In this document: positions 16,374 to 25,750 of the stretch, piece after piece | Layout: each line of letters opens with the position of its first letter | How positions within the stretch are numbered: the stretch's first letter is position 1 | Translations under genes and position numbers: made by a program | Assembly (NCBI GenBank): GCA_964599655.1 | Contig: CAZRGV010000013.1 | Span: forward strand, 1-64,000 | Reading direction: 5' to 3' | Source of the DNA: CAZRGV01 sp964599655 | Lineage (GTDB): Bacteria; Planctomycetota; Planctomycetia; Isosphaerales; Isosphaeraceae | DNA: 64,000 bases | The notes under the pieces: generated by a model | Seen by the model: only the letters and a program-made list of their open reading frames with translations | What the model was told of the DNA's origin: nothing | The model's database searches: none

Positions 16374-17849
16374 CTAGCCTTTTCCCTCGGGCCTCAAAAG
16401 GGGGAACAGGATGACGTCTCGAATGTTCGGCCTGTTCAGCAGCAGCATGCAGAGACGGTCGATGCCAACGCCGAGCCCTCCGGCGGGCGGCATGGCGTGC
16501 TTGAGGGCCCGGACGAAGTCGTCGTCCATGGTCGCCATCGAGTCCTCGGCCTTCTGACCAGCGAGCTGCTTCCGGAACAGGGCTTCCTGCAAGACCGGGT
16601 CGTTCAGCTCGGTATAGGCGTTGGCCAGCTCCATGCCCTGGACGAAGAGCTCGAACCGCTCGGCGATGGAGGGGTCGGCGGCCTTCCGCTTGGTCAACGG
16701 GCAGAGCGCCGCCGGGTAGTCGAGCACGAAGACGGGCCCTTCGAGGCGATCCTCGACGAGTTCTTCGAACAGCTCGCCGACCAGGACGTCGTGATCCTTG
16801 CCGATGGTGGTCAGTCCGAGCGCCTCGGCCCTGGCACGGACGCCGTCGATGTCGTGGATGCCGACGCCGACGTGCTGGAGAAAGAGCTCGGCATAGGTGC
16901 GTCGAGGCCAGGGCGGGGTGTAGTCGACGATCGAGTCTCCCCAGGGGCGCTGGTACTGGCCGTCGATCGCCTCGATCGCGCCGACGATGAGGGCCTCGGT
17001 CAGGTCCATCATCGAGTAATAGTCGCCGTAGGCCTGGTAGGCCTCGAGCATGGTGAACTCGGGGTTGTGCTTGCGGCTGATCCCCTCGTTGCGGAAGACC
17101 CGGCCCAGCTCGAAGACCCGTTCCATGCCGCCGACCAGCAGGCGCTTCAGGTGCAATTCGAGCGCGATTCGCAAGAAGAGGTCGATGTCGAGGGCGTTGT
17201 GATGCGTGACGAACGGCCGGGCCGCGGCACCTCCGGCGATGGCCTGCATCGTCGGCCCCTCGACCTCGACGAACCCTTGCTCGGCCAGCACGCGGCGGAA
17301 GGCCGCCAGGATCTTGGTGCGGCCAAGAAACGTCTGCATCGACTCGGGATTGCTGAACAGGTCGACGTAGCGTTGCCGGCTTCGCTGCTCGATGTCGGTC
17401 AGGCCGTGCCATTTTTCGGGAGGCGGCAACAGGCTCTTGCCCAGGATCGTCACGCTCTCGGCGAAGACCGTCAACTCGCCGGTGCGGGTGTAGCCGAGCG
17501 AGCCGTCGACGCCGATCAGGTCGCCCAGGTCAAGCTCTTGCGACAGGGCCCAGGCCAACTCGCCGACCTGCTTCATGCCGAGCATGACCTGGATCTGGCC
17601 GGTCCAGTCGCGAAGCTGGAGAAAATGGACCTTCCCTTGACCGCGACGGAGCACGATTCGACCGGCCACGCGAACGCTCGGCCCCTTCTCCTCGCTGCCC
17701 GACTCGGGCGCGTGAAGCTTGCGGACGGCGCCGATGGCCTGGTGGTTGTCGAACCGTTGCCCCCACGGGTCCAGGCCCAGGGCGGCGATCCGCTCCAACT
17801 TCTCCAGGCGAACCGCTTCCAGGTCCTCTCGCTTCTCTTCCGACGACAT
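16374..17849 (-). CDS. lysS: Lysyl-tRNA synthetase, class II
   Basis: Charges tRNA-Lys with lysine in the cytoplasm. The protein (491 aa from the chosen start) has an N-terminal OB-fold anticodon-binding domain (VRVAGRIVLRRGQGKVHFLQLRDWTG) and a class II core with motif 2 (FRNEGISRKHNPEFTMLE) and motif 3 (GLGVGIDRLCMLLLN). KRKAADPSIAERFELFVQGMELANAY is characteristic of LysS. The ATG at 17849 (MSSEEKRED) has AAGG seven bases upstream; an ATG at 17864 and a GTG at 17885 in the same frame are alternatives giving 496 and 503 aa. It lies upstream of the permease gene by 76 nt on the same strand. Confidence 0.95.
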   Translation of the reverse strand: MSSEEKREDLEAVRLEKLERIAALGLDPWGQRFDNHQAIGAVRKLHAPESGSEEKGPSVRVAGRIVLRRGQGKVHFLQLRDWTGQIQVMLGMKQVGELAWALSQELDLGDLIGVDGSLGYTRTGELTVFAESVTILGKSLLPPPEKWHGLTDIEQRSRQRYVDLFSNPESMQTFLGRTKILAAFRRVLAEQGFVEVEGPTMQAIAGGAAARPFVTHHNALDIDLFLRIALELHLKRLLVGGMERVFELGRVFRNEGISRKHNPEFTMLEAYQAYGDYYSMMDLTEALIVGAIEAIDGQYQRPWGDSIVDYTPPWPRRTYAELFLQHVGVGIHDIDGVRARAEALGLTTIGKDHDVLVGELFEELVEDRLEGPVFVLDYPAALCPLTKRKAADPSIAERFELFVQGMELANAYTELNDPVLQEALFRKQLAGQKAEDSMATMDDDFVRALKHAMPPAGGLGVGIDRLCMLLLNRPNIRDVILFPLLRPEGKG

Positions 17850-18007
17850 CACCGGGCCTTGCATGAGTTGCGGATCGAACGTCACAATCCGGGAGAAATC
17901 CGAACCAATTCGCGGGAAATTCTAGCCAATTACCGACAACGGTCAACGCCAACCGGTCTGGAGCGATGCCGTCGTGGCCCCGTTCGAGCCTGCCTTGGGA
18001 GCACGAA

Positions 18008-18421
18008 ATGAACCCGCCGAAACTGTTCCTGGTCGAGATTCGAGTGCGTGATTGGAATCACGCAATAGCCTGGTATCGGGACGTGCTCGGCCTGAGTCTG
18101 GTGTGGCTCGACGAGGGGAATCGGTTTGCCCTGCTTGACGCCGGTCCGGCCCGACTGGCCCTGAAAGGGTCGGAATCGCCGGGTGGGCGCGAGGCGGTTG
18201 ATCTGCTCTTTCAGGTGGACGACCTCGACGCCGAGCGACGACGGTTGGCGGAGTGGGGCGTGGTGGTTCCGGAACCGATCGAGAATCGGGAGGAGCGGTA
18301 CCGGGAAATCCGACTGGCCGATCCCGAAGGCACCCCGATTCGACTGTTCGCCTGGTGGGCGGACGACGATGGTTCGGTCAGCCGGCGAGGACCGGCAAAA
18401 CGTACGGGCCTTTCGGAATGA
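18008..18421 (+). CDS. VOC (glyoxalase/dioxygenase) superfamily protein
   Basis: A 137-residue protein with the betaalphabetabetabeta repeats of the vicinal oxygen chelate fold: VEIRVRDWNHAIAWYRDVLGLSLV at the N-terminus and the second module with FQVDDLDAERRRL..GVVVPEP and LADPEGTPIRLFAW. The ATG at 18008 has GGGAG seven bases upstream. The last 44 bases overlap the 3' end of the convergent LarA-like gene. The metal ligands are not complete enough to name a reaction; glyoxalase-like or resistance functions are possible. Confidence 0.85.
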   Translation: MNPPKLFLVEIRVRDWNHAIAWYRDVLGLSLVWLDEGNRFALLDAGPARLALKGSESPGGREAVDLLFQVDDLDAERRRLAEWGVVVPEPIENREERYREIRLADPEGTPIRLFAWWADDDGSVSRRGPAKRTGLSE

Positions 18422-19661
18422 CGGCGATTTTCGCGTCGGGGCCGTACTCGGCCAGGGTCTCTTGGACGGCGGCCTCGACGCTTGGCGCGGGCTCGACGAA
18501 GAGTCCGGAGAGGACGTCGGCGGACAGGCCGTCGCTGACGAGTTTCACCTTCACCTTGCGACGGACCTTCGCGAGTTCTTCCAGTTGCCACTGGTCGAGG
18601 ACAAAGTAATCCTTGCCCAGGATGCGCTCCATGAAGAGGTCGAGCGAGGGATTGTCCTGGAAGAGCGAGGCGAATTCCGGGCTGCCGATCCCTTCGGACA
18701 GGCTGGCCGCGAGGATGATGGTGCCGCCTTGCTTGACGATCGGCAGGCAGCCGGTCAAGCCTTTCACGGCCTGGTAGAAGGTGGTGTCGAGCGGATAACC
18801 CGCGGACGAGGTGACCACGACGTCAACCGGCTCTCGAACCGGCGCCTTGACGACGCGCTCGACGAAGCGGACGCCTTCGAGGAAGGCTTGCTCCATGTCG
18901 CCCGCGACGACGGACGTGACCTTTCGGTCCTTGTCCATCGTGACGTTGACGATGAAGTCGCAACCGGCCATCCGGGCGATGAGCGTGTTTTCCTCGTGGA
19001 CCGGATTGCCTTCGAGGATCCCGCAATCGGCGTTGGGGTGTTCCAGGAACTGGGGTCCGTGCCAGATCTTGACGGTCTCGAGCGCGGCGATGCCGGGGCA
19101 GATGAGCTTTCGGCCGCCGGAGTAACCGGCCATGAGATGCGGCTCGATCAGGCCGGTCGTGATCTTCAGGTCGGCCTGGACGTAACGGGTGTCGATCCAG
19201 GCGGGCACGCCTCGGGGGGTTTTGCCCAGGAACGTGTGTTCTTCCAGGTGCGTGCCGTGGTGGTCCTCGACTCGGTACGACGCGGCGATCTCCTCGCCGA
19301 GCATTTCGAGGCGCTCGGCCTCGGTGCTCGGCCGGTGCAGGCCGGTCGCGATGAGAATCAGGATGTTTTCTCGCTTCAGGCCGGATTCGAGCAGCACCTT
19401 GAGCAGGGGCCGGAGAATCGTCGGGTTTGGCACGGGTCGAGTGATGTCGCAGACGAGGATGCAGGCCGTGCGCTTTCCTCGGGCGATTTCGGCGAGGGGG
19501 GGTGAGCCGATCGGAGAGGCCAGCATCGCCTCGACGGCCTGCTCGGGATCGGCCAAGGGGGCGACGTCTTGAATCTCGAGCGGGCCGACCACCCGATCGG
19601 CGGGCAGCTCGATGTCCAACCCTTTGCGGCCGTAATCCAGCGTGAAGCGGAGAGAATTCAT
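18378..19661 (-). CDS. larA: LarA-like nickel-pincer racemase/epimerase (DUF2088)
   Basis: The 427-residue protein has the two-domain LarA fold. Family hallmarks are CDITRPVPN, ATGLHRPS, the His-rich active-site region HHGTHLEEH, and GLIEPHLMAGYSGGRKLICPG, which contains the Lys that binds the pyridinium-thioamide nickel pincer cofactor in lactate racemase, then the C-terminal SSAGYPLDTTFYQAVKG. LarA interconverts L- and D-lactate; relatives act on malate or other 2-hydroxy acids, so the substrate is uncertain. Cofactor synthesis needs LarB, LarC and LarE, which are not in this window. The ATG at 19661 starts the conserved MNSLRFTLDYG; the longer frame upstream is not typical. It is downstream of the DUF1080 gene by 91 nt. 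Confidence 0.85.
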   Translation of the reverse strand: MNSLRFTLDYGRKGLDIELPADRVVGPLEIQDVAPLADPEQAVEAMLASPIGSPPLAEIARGKRTACILVCDITRPVPNPTILRPLLKVLLESGLKRENILILIATGLHRPSTEAERLEMLGEEIAASYRVEDHHGTHLEEHTFLGKTPRGVPAWIDTRYVQADLKITTGLIEPHLMAGYSGGRKLICPGIAALETVKIWHGPQFLEHPNADCGILEGNPVHEENTLIARMAGCDFIVNVTMDKDRKVTSVVAGDMEQAFLEGVRFVERVVKAPVREPVDVVVTSSAGYPLDTTFYQAVKGLTGCLPIVKQGGTIILAASLSEGIGSPEFASLFQDNPSLDLFMERILGKDYFVLDQWQLEELAKVRRKVKVKLVSDGLSADVLSGLFVEPAPSVEAAVQETLAEYGPDAKIAVIPKGPYVLPVLAG

Positions 19662-19752
19662 GAGCGTCTCGCGTGATCGAAAAGGCTCTGCCGATCCGGC
19701 CGCCTGAGAATCCAAGTACCCGCCGAACAGGGCGACCCATCACAGGATATCG

Positions 19753-20574
19753 TCATTCTTCGGTTTTCGGAATCGGGCGGATCCGGAGGTGGCGGAAGGC
19801 GACCGGGCCGTGGTCTCCCTGGAGTAGGATCGGGCCGGGGCGATCGGGGCCGGGAAGTCCGGCTCTCGTGCCGCCCTCGCCGAAGTAGCCGACGTACCGT
19901 CCGTCCTTCTCCTCCAGCCGCACGCGAAGCTCGGGCGGCTTGCTGGCGTTCTCCATGTTCAGACGCTCGAAGGCGGCCTTGTCGGTTTCTCCATAACGGA
20001 TGTCGATATCCTTGTAAACGGTTTTACCGTTCCAGACGAGGGTCAGTCGCTTGCCTTTCAGGGTGATGTCGAAGGTCTGCCACTCTCCGGGCGGCCGGGA
20101 GAGGTTCTCGGGCGGAACGGCCCGTTCGTAGAGGGAACCGCAGTCGTGAAAGGCCGGCTTCTCGACACCGAAGCTGTCGAAGATCTGGATCTCGAAGAGC
20201 CCTCGGTTGTAGACGCCCGAGTTGCTGCCCTTGGGAACGTTGAACTCGACGTGCAGCTCGTAGTCGTCGAAGTTTTCGGTGGTCAACAGGTCGGAGCCCC
20301 GACCATCGTCGCCGCAGAGGAGCACGGCGTCCGGACCGCCACCCTGGCCCATCGGCAAGAGCCGGGACGGGTCGGCCGGGTCGAGCTTCACGTCGTCGCA
20401 AACGACCCAGACCGACTTGGCCTTGGGGTTGCGGAAGGTCCAGCCGTTGAGGTCCTTGCCGTTGAACAGCGGTTTCCAGCCCTTGGCGTCCTGGGCTTGG
20501 GTGTCGGGCATCCCGAGGACGAACAGGAAGGAAACGACGAGCGAGGCAACGCGCGACCAGGATCGGCACGACAT
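19753..20574 (-). CDS. DUF1080 (3-keto-disaccharide hydrolase family) exported protein
   Basis: The 273-residue protein has a signal peptide (residues 1-28, ending around DTQAQD) and one DUF1080 domain: WKPLFNGKDLNGWTF, DLLTTENFDDYELHVEFNVPKGSNSGVYNRG, EIQIFDSFGVEK, PPGEWQTFDITLKGKRLTLVWNGK and a C-terminal ILLQGDHGPVAFRHLRIRPI. DUF1080 has a concanavalin-like jelly-roll fold; some members hydrolyse 3-keto-glycosides, others may only bind glycans. It is probably periplasmic. It sits between the AI-2E permease and the LarA-like gene on the same strand. Confidence 0.92.
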   Translation of the reverse strand: MSCRSWSRVASLVVSFLFVLGMPDTQAQDAKGWKPLFNGKDLNGWTFRNPKAKSVWVVCDDVKLDPADPSRLLPMGQGGGPDAVLLCGDDGRGSDLLTTENFDDYELHVEFNVPKGSNSGVYNRGLFEIQIFDSFGVEKPAFHDCGSLYERAVPPENLSRPPGEWQTFDITLKGKRLTLVWNGKTVYKDIDIRYGETDKAAFERLNMENASKPPELRVRLEEKDGRYVGYFGEGGTRAGLPGPDRPGPILLQGDHGPVAFRHLRIRPIPKTEE

Positions 20575-20709
20575 GGCGGATCGGCTCCAGGATCGTAAGG
20601 CGAAGGAGGGCCCGGCATTCTCGCCGATCAGGATAACGAGCCAACCGGGCCTTGCCGACCCTCCAGGTAGGAAAAACGGGGTTCCGATCGGGATTCTCGA
20701 CCTCCTTGT

Positions 20710-22521
20710 TCAGACCAAGGCGGGGGCGGATTCGATGGGAGCCGGTCCGGCCTCGGATTCGGACCGAGGCGCGATGGTGTTGAGAATCTTGTCGCGAGCG
20801 TCGGCCAGGCGGAACACGACGCGCGAGGCGCCGACCTCGCTCAAACGCTTGGCGGTCGCCTCGGTGTTCCCACCATCTCCCCAGCGGCCGACGAGGATCG
20901 GGAGGCGGTCGAGCCTGGCGCGGAGACGGCGCACCAGGTATCGAGTGGAGGTCAATCCGACCGGCGGCAAATGCGACACGATCAGCAGTTTCGGATCTCG
21001 CTCGGCGAGGCGTTCGGTGAGTTTCAAGGGGGGATCATTGCTGGCGAGAATCTCCATCGGGACACCCTCGCTGGCGAGAAGCTGACGGAGCATGTTGAGG
21101 ACCATGGCATCGGCCCGGTCGTTGACGGCGAGGCCGATCACGCTGGACGGAGCCAGTTCCCCGGGTGGAACGCGAGGCGCTGCCACGGCTCCGGCGCCGG
21201 ACGTCGCATCGGTTTCCTCGACGATCTCGCCAATGACCCGCCAGATGAACGCCTGCTCGCTCTCGTCGATCTCGCCGCGCGCGAAGTCCCGTTCGGCCCG
21301 AGAAAGCGACGGGATCAAGATTCGGTCGTAGACATCAGCCAGGGGAGATTCCGCCAGGGCTTGCTCGACGATCTCGGTCGCCTCATCCTGTTCAAAGGCC
21401 AGGAGCCGTTGGTAGAAGCGCACATCCGGGTCCAGTTCGGCCTCTTCTCCGAGGAGGATCGAAAAGACATTCAAGCTAGGAACATATTTGCCCAGCACGG
21501 CCAGGCAAACCGTCAAGGGCGTCGAGAGCAAGAGTCCCAAGACCCCCCAGAGCCAGGTCCAGAACATCGCCGCCACGAGCAGGCTCAGGGCCGAAACGCC
21601 GGTGGTTCGACCATAGAGGACCGGCTCGAGGGAGTTGAGCACGATTTCGAGCACCAGGAACAGCGCGACGACCGAAAGCGGTTGCCAGATTCCCTCGGAA
21701 TGGGCAAAGGAGAAGATCAAGGGAAGGCCGAACGCGGCGGCGGGGCCGACGTAAGGGATGAACCGGAGCATTCCCGCCAGGAATCCCCAGAGGACCGCGA
21801 AGGGGACTCCCAGCGCCCAGAGTCCTACCCCAACGGTGAGCCCAAAGGCCGAGTTGACCGTCGCGAACATCCCGAGATAACGGCTGATGCGCTGTCCAAC
21901 GTCGTCGATCGTGCGGGTGGTCAACGTGATCCATCGCCGCCCGAAAAGCTGTACGATTCGGTCGCGCAAATCCTCACGGCCCATGAGCAGAAACAGCACC
22001 AGAATCAGAACAAATGTTCCCAGTCCGATGAACTCGAGATAAGGTCCGACGGCCGTTTCCAGCCGGTCGCGAAAGGTGGGTTGTTCGACCACGCGAACGT
22101 CCTGGATATTGGGATTGAACTTGGGTTCATCGAGGGCCTCAACGGCCTCGCTGAGCACCTTCGATGCCTTGTCGAGGTTGTTTTCCTCGCTCGGCGGCAG
22201 CATCCGAACTTTGCGAAGGATGTTCAGGCGATACTTCGGCAAGTCGGCGGCCAAGGCGTTGATCTGGTTGAAGACGACGACGCTGACCCCGCCGAGGACC
22301 CCCAGCGCCAAGGCGCAGGTGAGGATGACGGAAGGAACCCGCGGTAGTCCTCGGCGCTCGAACGCTCGGACGACCGGCGAGAGGGCGAAGGCCAGCAGGA
22401 TCGAGAGGGCCAGAGGCTTCAAGACCTCGGCGGCGAGCGACATCGACGCGATCACCGCGATGATCACGAAGAGCACGATGACCGGGTGATCCATCGAAAA
22501 CGGCTTGCGACGAGCGGTCAC
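20710..22521 (-). CDS. AI-2E family (PF01594) permease with C-terminal degenerate B12-binding-like module
   Basis: A 603-residue protein. About residues 10-370 form the polytopic AI-2E/YdiK-type permease: paired N-terminal helices, a soluble loop (PPSEENNLDKASKV), further helices, and the motifs GFLAGMLRFIPYVGPAAAF, LEPVLYGRTTGVSALSLL and STPLTVCLAVLGKYVP. The cytoplasmic tail (about 375-600) has a helical bundle (QRLLAFEQDEATEIVEQAL, YDRILIPSLSRAERDFARG) resembling the cap of B12-binding domains, then a Rossmann-like segment (IGLAVNDRADAMVLNML, LLIVSHLPPVG, ILVGRWGDGG, VGASRVVFRL). The B12 lower-ligand motif DxHxxG is absent. The GTG at 22521 is preferred because GAGG lies nine bases upstream; TTG 22536 and ATG 22494 are alternatives. 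The transported substrate is unknown; some family members are Na+/H+ antiporters. Confidence 0.85.
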   Translation of the reverse strand: MTARRKPFSMDHPVIVLFVIIAVIASMSLAAEVLKPLALSILLAFALSPVVRAFERRGLPRVPSVILTCALALGVLGGVSVVVFNQINALAADLPKYRLNILRKVRMLPPSEENNLDKASKVLSEAVEALDEPKFNPNIQDVRVVEQPTFRDRLETAVGPYLEFIGLGTFVLILVLFLLMGREDLRDRIVQLFGRRWITLTTRTIDDVGQRISRYLGMFATVNSAFGLTVGVGLWALGVPFAVLWGFLAGMLRFIPYVGPAAAFGLPLIFSFAHSEGIWQPLSVVALFLVLEIVLNSLEPVLYGRTTGVSALSLLVAAMFWTWLWGVLGLLLSTPLTVCLAVLGKYVPSLNVFSILLGEEAELDPDVRFYQRLLAFEQDEATEIVEQALAESPLADVYDRILIPSLSRAERDFARGEIDESEQAFIWRVIGEIVEETDATSGAGAVAAPRVPPGELAPSSVIGLAVNDRADAMVLNMLRQLLASEGVPMEILASNDPPLKLTERLAERDPKLLIVSHLPPVGLTSTRYLVRRLRARLDRLPILVGRWGDGGNTEATAKRLSEVGASRVVFRLADARDKILNTIAPRSESEAGPAPIESAPALV

Positions 22522-22775
22522 GGGGGGGAACCTCAAAAGGTGTCGAGACAGAAAGACCGTTCGTCGTGCTCAATTCGAGCCCGATCCCTGTCTGGAATGA
22601 CGCGGCCGGACCGTTAGAATCACGGCGAAGGGAACGCCGAGGGGGCGGCGTCGGTCCCATCCGATACCCACTCCGCAAGCGAATCTCGTGCCTGAACCGG
22701 CGCGCGAGTTGCCGCGACAGGCGAACCGGAGTCCGCTCACCTTCCCGAGGGACGTGGACGCATGATCGGCCAATC

Positions 22776-23837
22776 GTGACGCGAAACGCAGNNNNNNNNN
22801 NNNNNNNNNNNNNNNGCTCTCCCAACCGCCGCGAGTTTCTGCAGGCCAGCGCCGCGGGCCTGGCGGCCGCGGGCGTCGCGGCTGCGTCGGCCGCCGCCGA
22901 GGCGGATGTCAACGAGGGTGGCATTCCCTTGCGACCGCTCGGAAAGACCGGCCAGAAGGTCACGATGATTTGCCTGGGCGGCTATCACAGCACCGTGCCG
23001 GCCAAGCTCTCGGAGCAGGAAAGCCTCGCGTTGATCCAGCGCGCCGTGGATGAGGGAATCACCTTCCTCGACAACGCCTGGGATTACCACGACGGTCTCG
23101 CCGAGGAGCGCATGGGTAAGGCCCTCGCCCAGGGAGGCCGTCGCGACAAGGTGTTCCTGATGACCAAGTGCTGCGGCCGGACCGCCAAGGACGCTCAGTC
23201 GAACCTGGAGGACAGCCTTCGCCGCCTCAGGACCGACCACCTCGACCTCTGGCAGTTCCATGAGATGGTCTATGACAACGATCCGGATTGGATTTTCGAG
23301 GAGGGTGGCGCCATCGAGACGGCCCTGAAGGCGGTCGAACAGGGGAAGGTTCGCTACCTGGGTTTTACCGGGCACAAGGACCCGTCGATCCATCTCAAGA
23401 TGCTCGGAAAGCCCTACGACTGGGCGACGGTCCAGATGCCCCTGAACGTCATGGACGCGAACTTCCGCAGCTTCCAGCGCCATGTCTTGCCCGTTCTCAA
23501 CCAGAGGGGTATCGCGCCTCTGGGCATGAAGAGCCTCGGCGGCAATGGGAAGATTGTGACCGATGCCGGGGTTCCCATCGACTTGGCGCTCCGCTACGTT
23601 CTGTCGCTGCCGATCGCCTCGCTTGTCTCGGGGATCGACTCGATGGCGGTGCTGGAGCAGAACCTCAAGATCGTGCGCGACTTCACGCCAATGTCGACCG
23701 AAGAGCGGGCGTCGCTGGAAAAGAAGACGGCCCGGCTTGCCGGCGATGGCCGCTTCGAGCTGTTCAAGAGCTCGAAGGCGTATGACGGACCGGTCCACCG
23801 CAAGCAGCACGGCTTTGACACGGAGCTACCGGCCTGA
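22776..23837 (+). CDS. Tat-exported aldo/keto reductase (interrupted by a run of N)
   Basis: An aldo/keto reductase superfamily protein with an N-terminal Tat-like signal (NRREFLQASAAGLAAAGVAA), which directs it to the periplasm, a common feature of planctomycete members. The core begins IPLRPLGKTGQKVTMICLGG and carries the catalytic set: Asp and Tyr in FLDNAWDYHDG, Lys in FLMTKCCGR and His in LDLWQFHEM. It probably reduces or oxidises a carbonyl/sugar using NAD(P). A 24-base run of N (22792-22815) lies just before the Tat motif; its length keeps the frame. The true start may be inside or just before that run; the GTG at 22776 is a guess without a good ribosome site. Confidence 0.85.
   Translation: MTRNAXXXXXXXXXSPNRREFLQASAAGLAAAGVAAASAAAEADVNEGGIPLRPLGKTGQKVTMICLGGYHSTVPAKLSEQESLALIQRAVDEGITFLDNAWDYHDGLAEERMGKALAQGGRRDKVFLMTKCCGRTAKDAQSNLEDSLRRLRTDHLDLWQFHEMVYDNDPDWIFEEGGAIETALKAVEQGKVRYLGFTGHKDPSIHLKMLGKPYDWATVQMPLNVMDANFRSFQRHVLPVLNQRGIAPLGMKSLGGNGKIVTDAGVPIDLALRYVLSLPIASLVSGIDSMAVLEQNLKIVRDFTPMSTEERASLEKKTARLAGDGRFELFKSSKAYDGPVHRKQHGFDTELPA
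22792..22815. other. Assembly gap (24 N)
   Basis: A run of 24 N inside the 5' end of the aldo/keto reductase gene. The length is a multiple of three and leaves the flanking frame intact, but the start codon may be hidden here. Confidence 0.95.
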
Positions 23838-23986
23838 GCGATGGGTCAGGATCGGGGGGGCGCCCCGAGGTCCGGGTCGGCTCGGACCGTTTGGGGCTCC
23901 ATCCAGGGCCAGACCTCGTAGGAGAGATCCTCCATGACCTGGCAAAAGGCTCGGGATCGAGTCGGTTCGGCCCCGAGGATGGTCTG

Positions 23987-25585
23987 ATGTCTTCCGGCGA
24001 CGATGCGCCGCGCCTGGGCCAGTCCGGGCGCGGTCTTGACCTGGCTTTTGCCGGCTTCTTTTTCGGTCTGACGCTCTTCTACCTGGCCGACTCCGTGGCC
24101 GACACCGATCTTTGGGGTCATGTCCGATTCGGTCAAGACACGCTCAAGGCCGGTTGGGTCCTCCCACAGGATCCCTACTCGTTCCTGACCGGCGGTTCGA
24201 CCTGGATCAACCACGAGTGGCTGGCCGAAGTCTCCTTCGCCCTCGCCTACGACACCGCTGGGGCGCCCGGTCTGATCGCCCTGAAGGTGGCTCTGACCGC
24301 CTTGATTCTCGGACTCATGTATCGGCACATGAGGCGCCAGGGGCTCACTCCGCTTCAGGCGGGGATCCTGCTCATGGTTGTCGCGATACCGCTCCGGCTG
24401 GGGCTGGGCACCATTCGACCTCATGTTTACACGTATGTCGGTTTTCTATTAATTCTGCTCCTGATTCACGCGGCGGAGCATGGAAGGGTTTGGGTGCTCG
24501 CGGCGGCGCCCTTGCTGTTGGCGGTGTGGGTGAACTTGCACGGCGGGTTTCTCGCGGGAGTGGGCGTGCTGGGGCTCTGGGTCGTGTTCCGGGCCGTGGG
24601 GCGATTCGGACGAACGGACGAACCAGGCGGCCGGCGACTTGCCTCGGTTTCCTGGTTGCTCGTCGTTCTGTCGGCGAGTTTCGCGGCCCTGCTGCTCAAC
24701 CCGTATGGTTCGAAACTGCTGGTGTTCCTGCTGCGGACGGCGACCGTGCCCCGGCCGGAGATCACCGAGTGGCAACCCTTGAAGATCATGAGCGTTGCCG
24801 GGACGATCACCCTGTTGTTGCTGGCGGTCGCCCTCGCGGGTTTTCTCGGGAGCAAGCGTCCCAAAGAGGCGGGCTCGATCGCGGTATTCGCCGTCACGGC
24901 CGTCGCGCCACTGATCGCCGCCAGGCACTTGCCCCTGTTCGAGATCGCGGTGGTCGTTCTCGCGAGCGAGCACATCGCCGACGCCTGGAAGGGGAACCAG
25001 AACGCCTCGCTTGCTTGGGGGCGACGCGGCTGGCTGGCCGTGCCGTTGGCCCTCGCCGCGCTGGTTTTGCTGGGGCTGACGCTCCGGTCGTTTCGATGTA
25101 TCCGGCTCGATCCTCGAGAGTTCCGCCTGCCCGCCAGAGCGGTTGCGATTCTCAAGGCCAGCGGTGTGCGAGGGAACCTCGTGATCGACTACGACTGGGG
25201 AGAGTACGCGATCTGGCACCTGGCTCCTGGGTTAAAAGTCTCGCTCGACGGGCGACGCGAGACGGTCTACGACGACGCGATCTATCAGGAACAGTTGAAT
25301 TTTCGCGATGGAGTCGGAGACTGGAGCGCCCTGATCCGGCGACCCGAGGTGTCGATCGTTCTCGTCGACCGCCATCGCCCGGTGTTCAACCTGATGACGC
25401 TCGTTCGTGGCTGGACGTTCGTTTATCAAGATCCCCTTTGTGGTTTGTTCGTGCGCGACTCGGCCAGGACGCAGATCGAACAGATCATTCGGGTTCCGAT
25501 GCCGGGACTTCCCTTCGACGGCAACGGGCTCTGCTTTCCTGCCCCGGAGACGAGCTCGCGATCGGAGGTGGCCTCGGAGCCATAA
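23987..25585 (+). CDS. Polytopic membrane protein, GT-C glycosyltransferase-like
   Basis: The 532-residue protein has about 10 predicted transmembrane helices between residues 15 and 390 and a soluble C-terminal domain (about 395-530). The first outer loop has DTDLWGHVRFGQDTL and TWINHEWLAE, a layout (acidic residues after the first helix) reminiscent of GT-C lipid-linked glycosyltransferases such as the PMT/ArnT group. The tail includes NLVIDYDWGEYAIWHL and LKVSLDGRRETVY, seen in uncharacterised planctomycete and acidobacterial membrane proteins. The ATG at 23987 has GAGGA eight bases upstream. It is flanked by the aldo/keto reductase and the giant PVC protein on the same strand. I do not recognise a defined function. 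Confidence 0.7.
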   Translation: MSSGDDAPRLGQSGRGLDLAFAGFFFGLTLFYLADSVADTDLWGHVRFGQDTLKAGWVLPQDPYSFLTGGSTWINHEWLAEVSFALAYDTAGAPGLIALKVALTALILGLMYRHMRRQGLTPLQAGILLMVVAIPLRLGLGTIRPHVYTYVGFLLILLLIHAAEHGRVWVLAAAPLLLAVWVNLHGGFLAGVGVLGLWVVFRAVGRFGRTDEPGGRRLASVSWLLVVLSASFAALLLNPYGSKLLVFLLRTATVPRPEITEWQPLKIMSVAGTITLLLLAVALAGFLGSKRPKEAGSIAVFAVTAVAPLIAARHLPLFEIAVVVLASEHIADAWKGNQNASLAWGRRGWLAVPLALAALVLLGLTLRSFRCIRLDPREFRLPARAVAILKASGVRGNLVIDYDWGEYAIWHLAPGLKVSLDGRRETVYDDAIYQEQLNFRDGVGDWSALIRRPEVSIVLVDRHRPVFNLMTLVRGWTFVYQDPLCGLFVRDSARTQIEQIIRVPMPGLPFDGNGLCFPAPETSSRSEVASEP

Positions 25586-25750
25586 GCGGCGACTGGAAGA
25601 AATCGGCGTCGCGACATGGCGGTCATTGCATCCGGGTTTGTACGGCGTCGGTTCACGGTGGACGACATCGTCCAGGTGGCGGACAATCGATCGCAGCGCC
25701 GGCCTGAGTTCCGTACGGCGGATTCCGACTTTGCAAGGGAGCCCTGCGCC

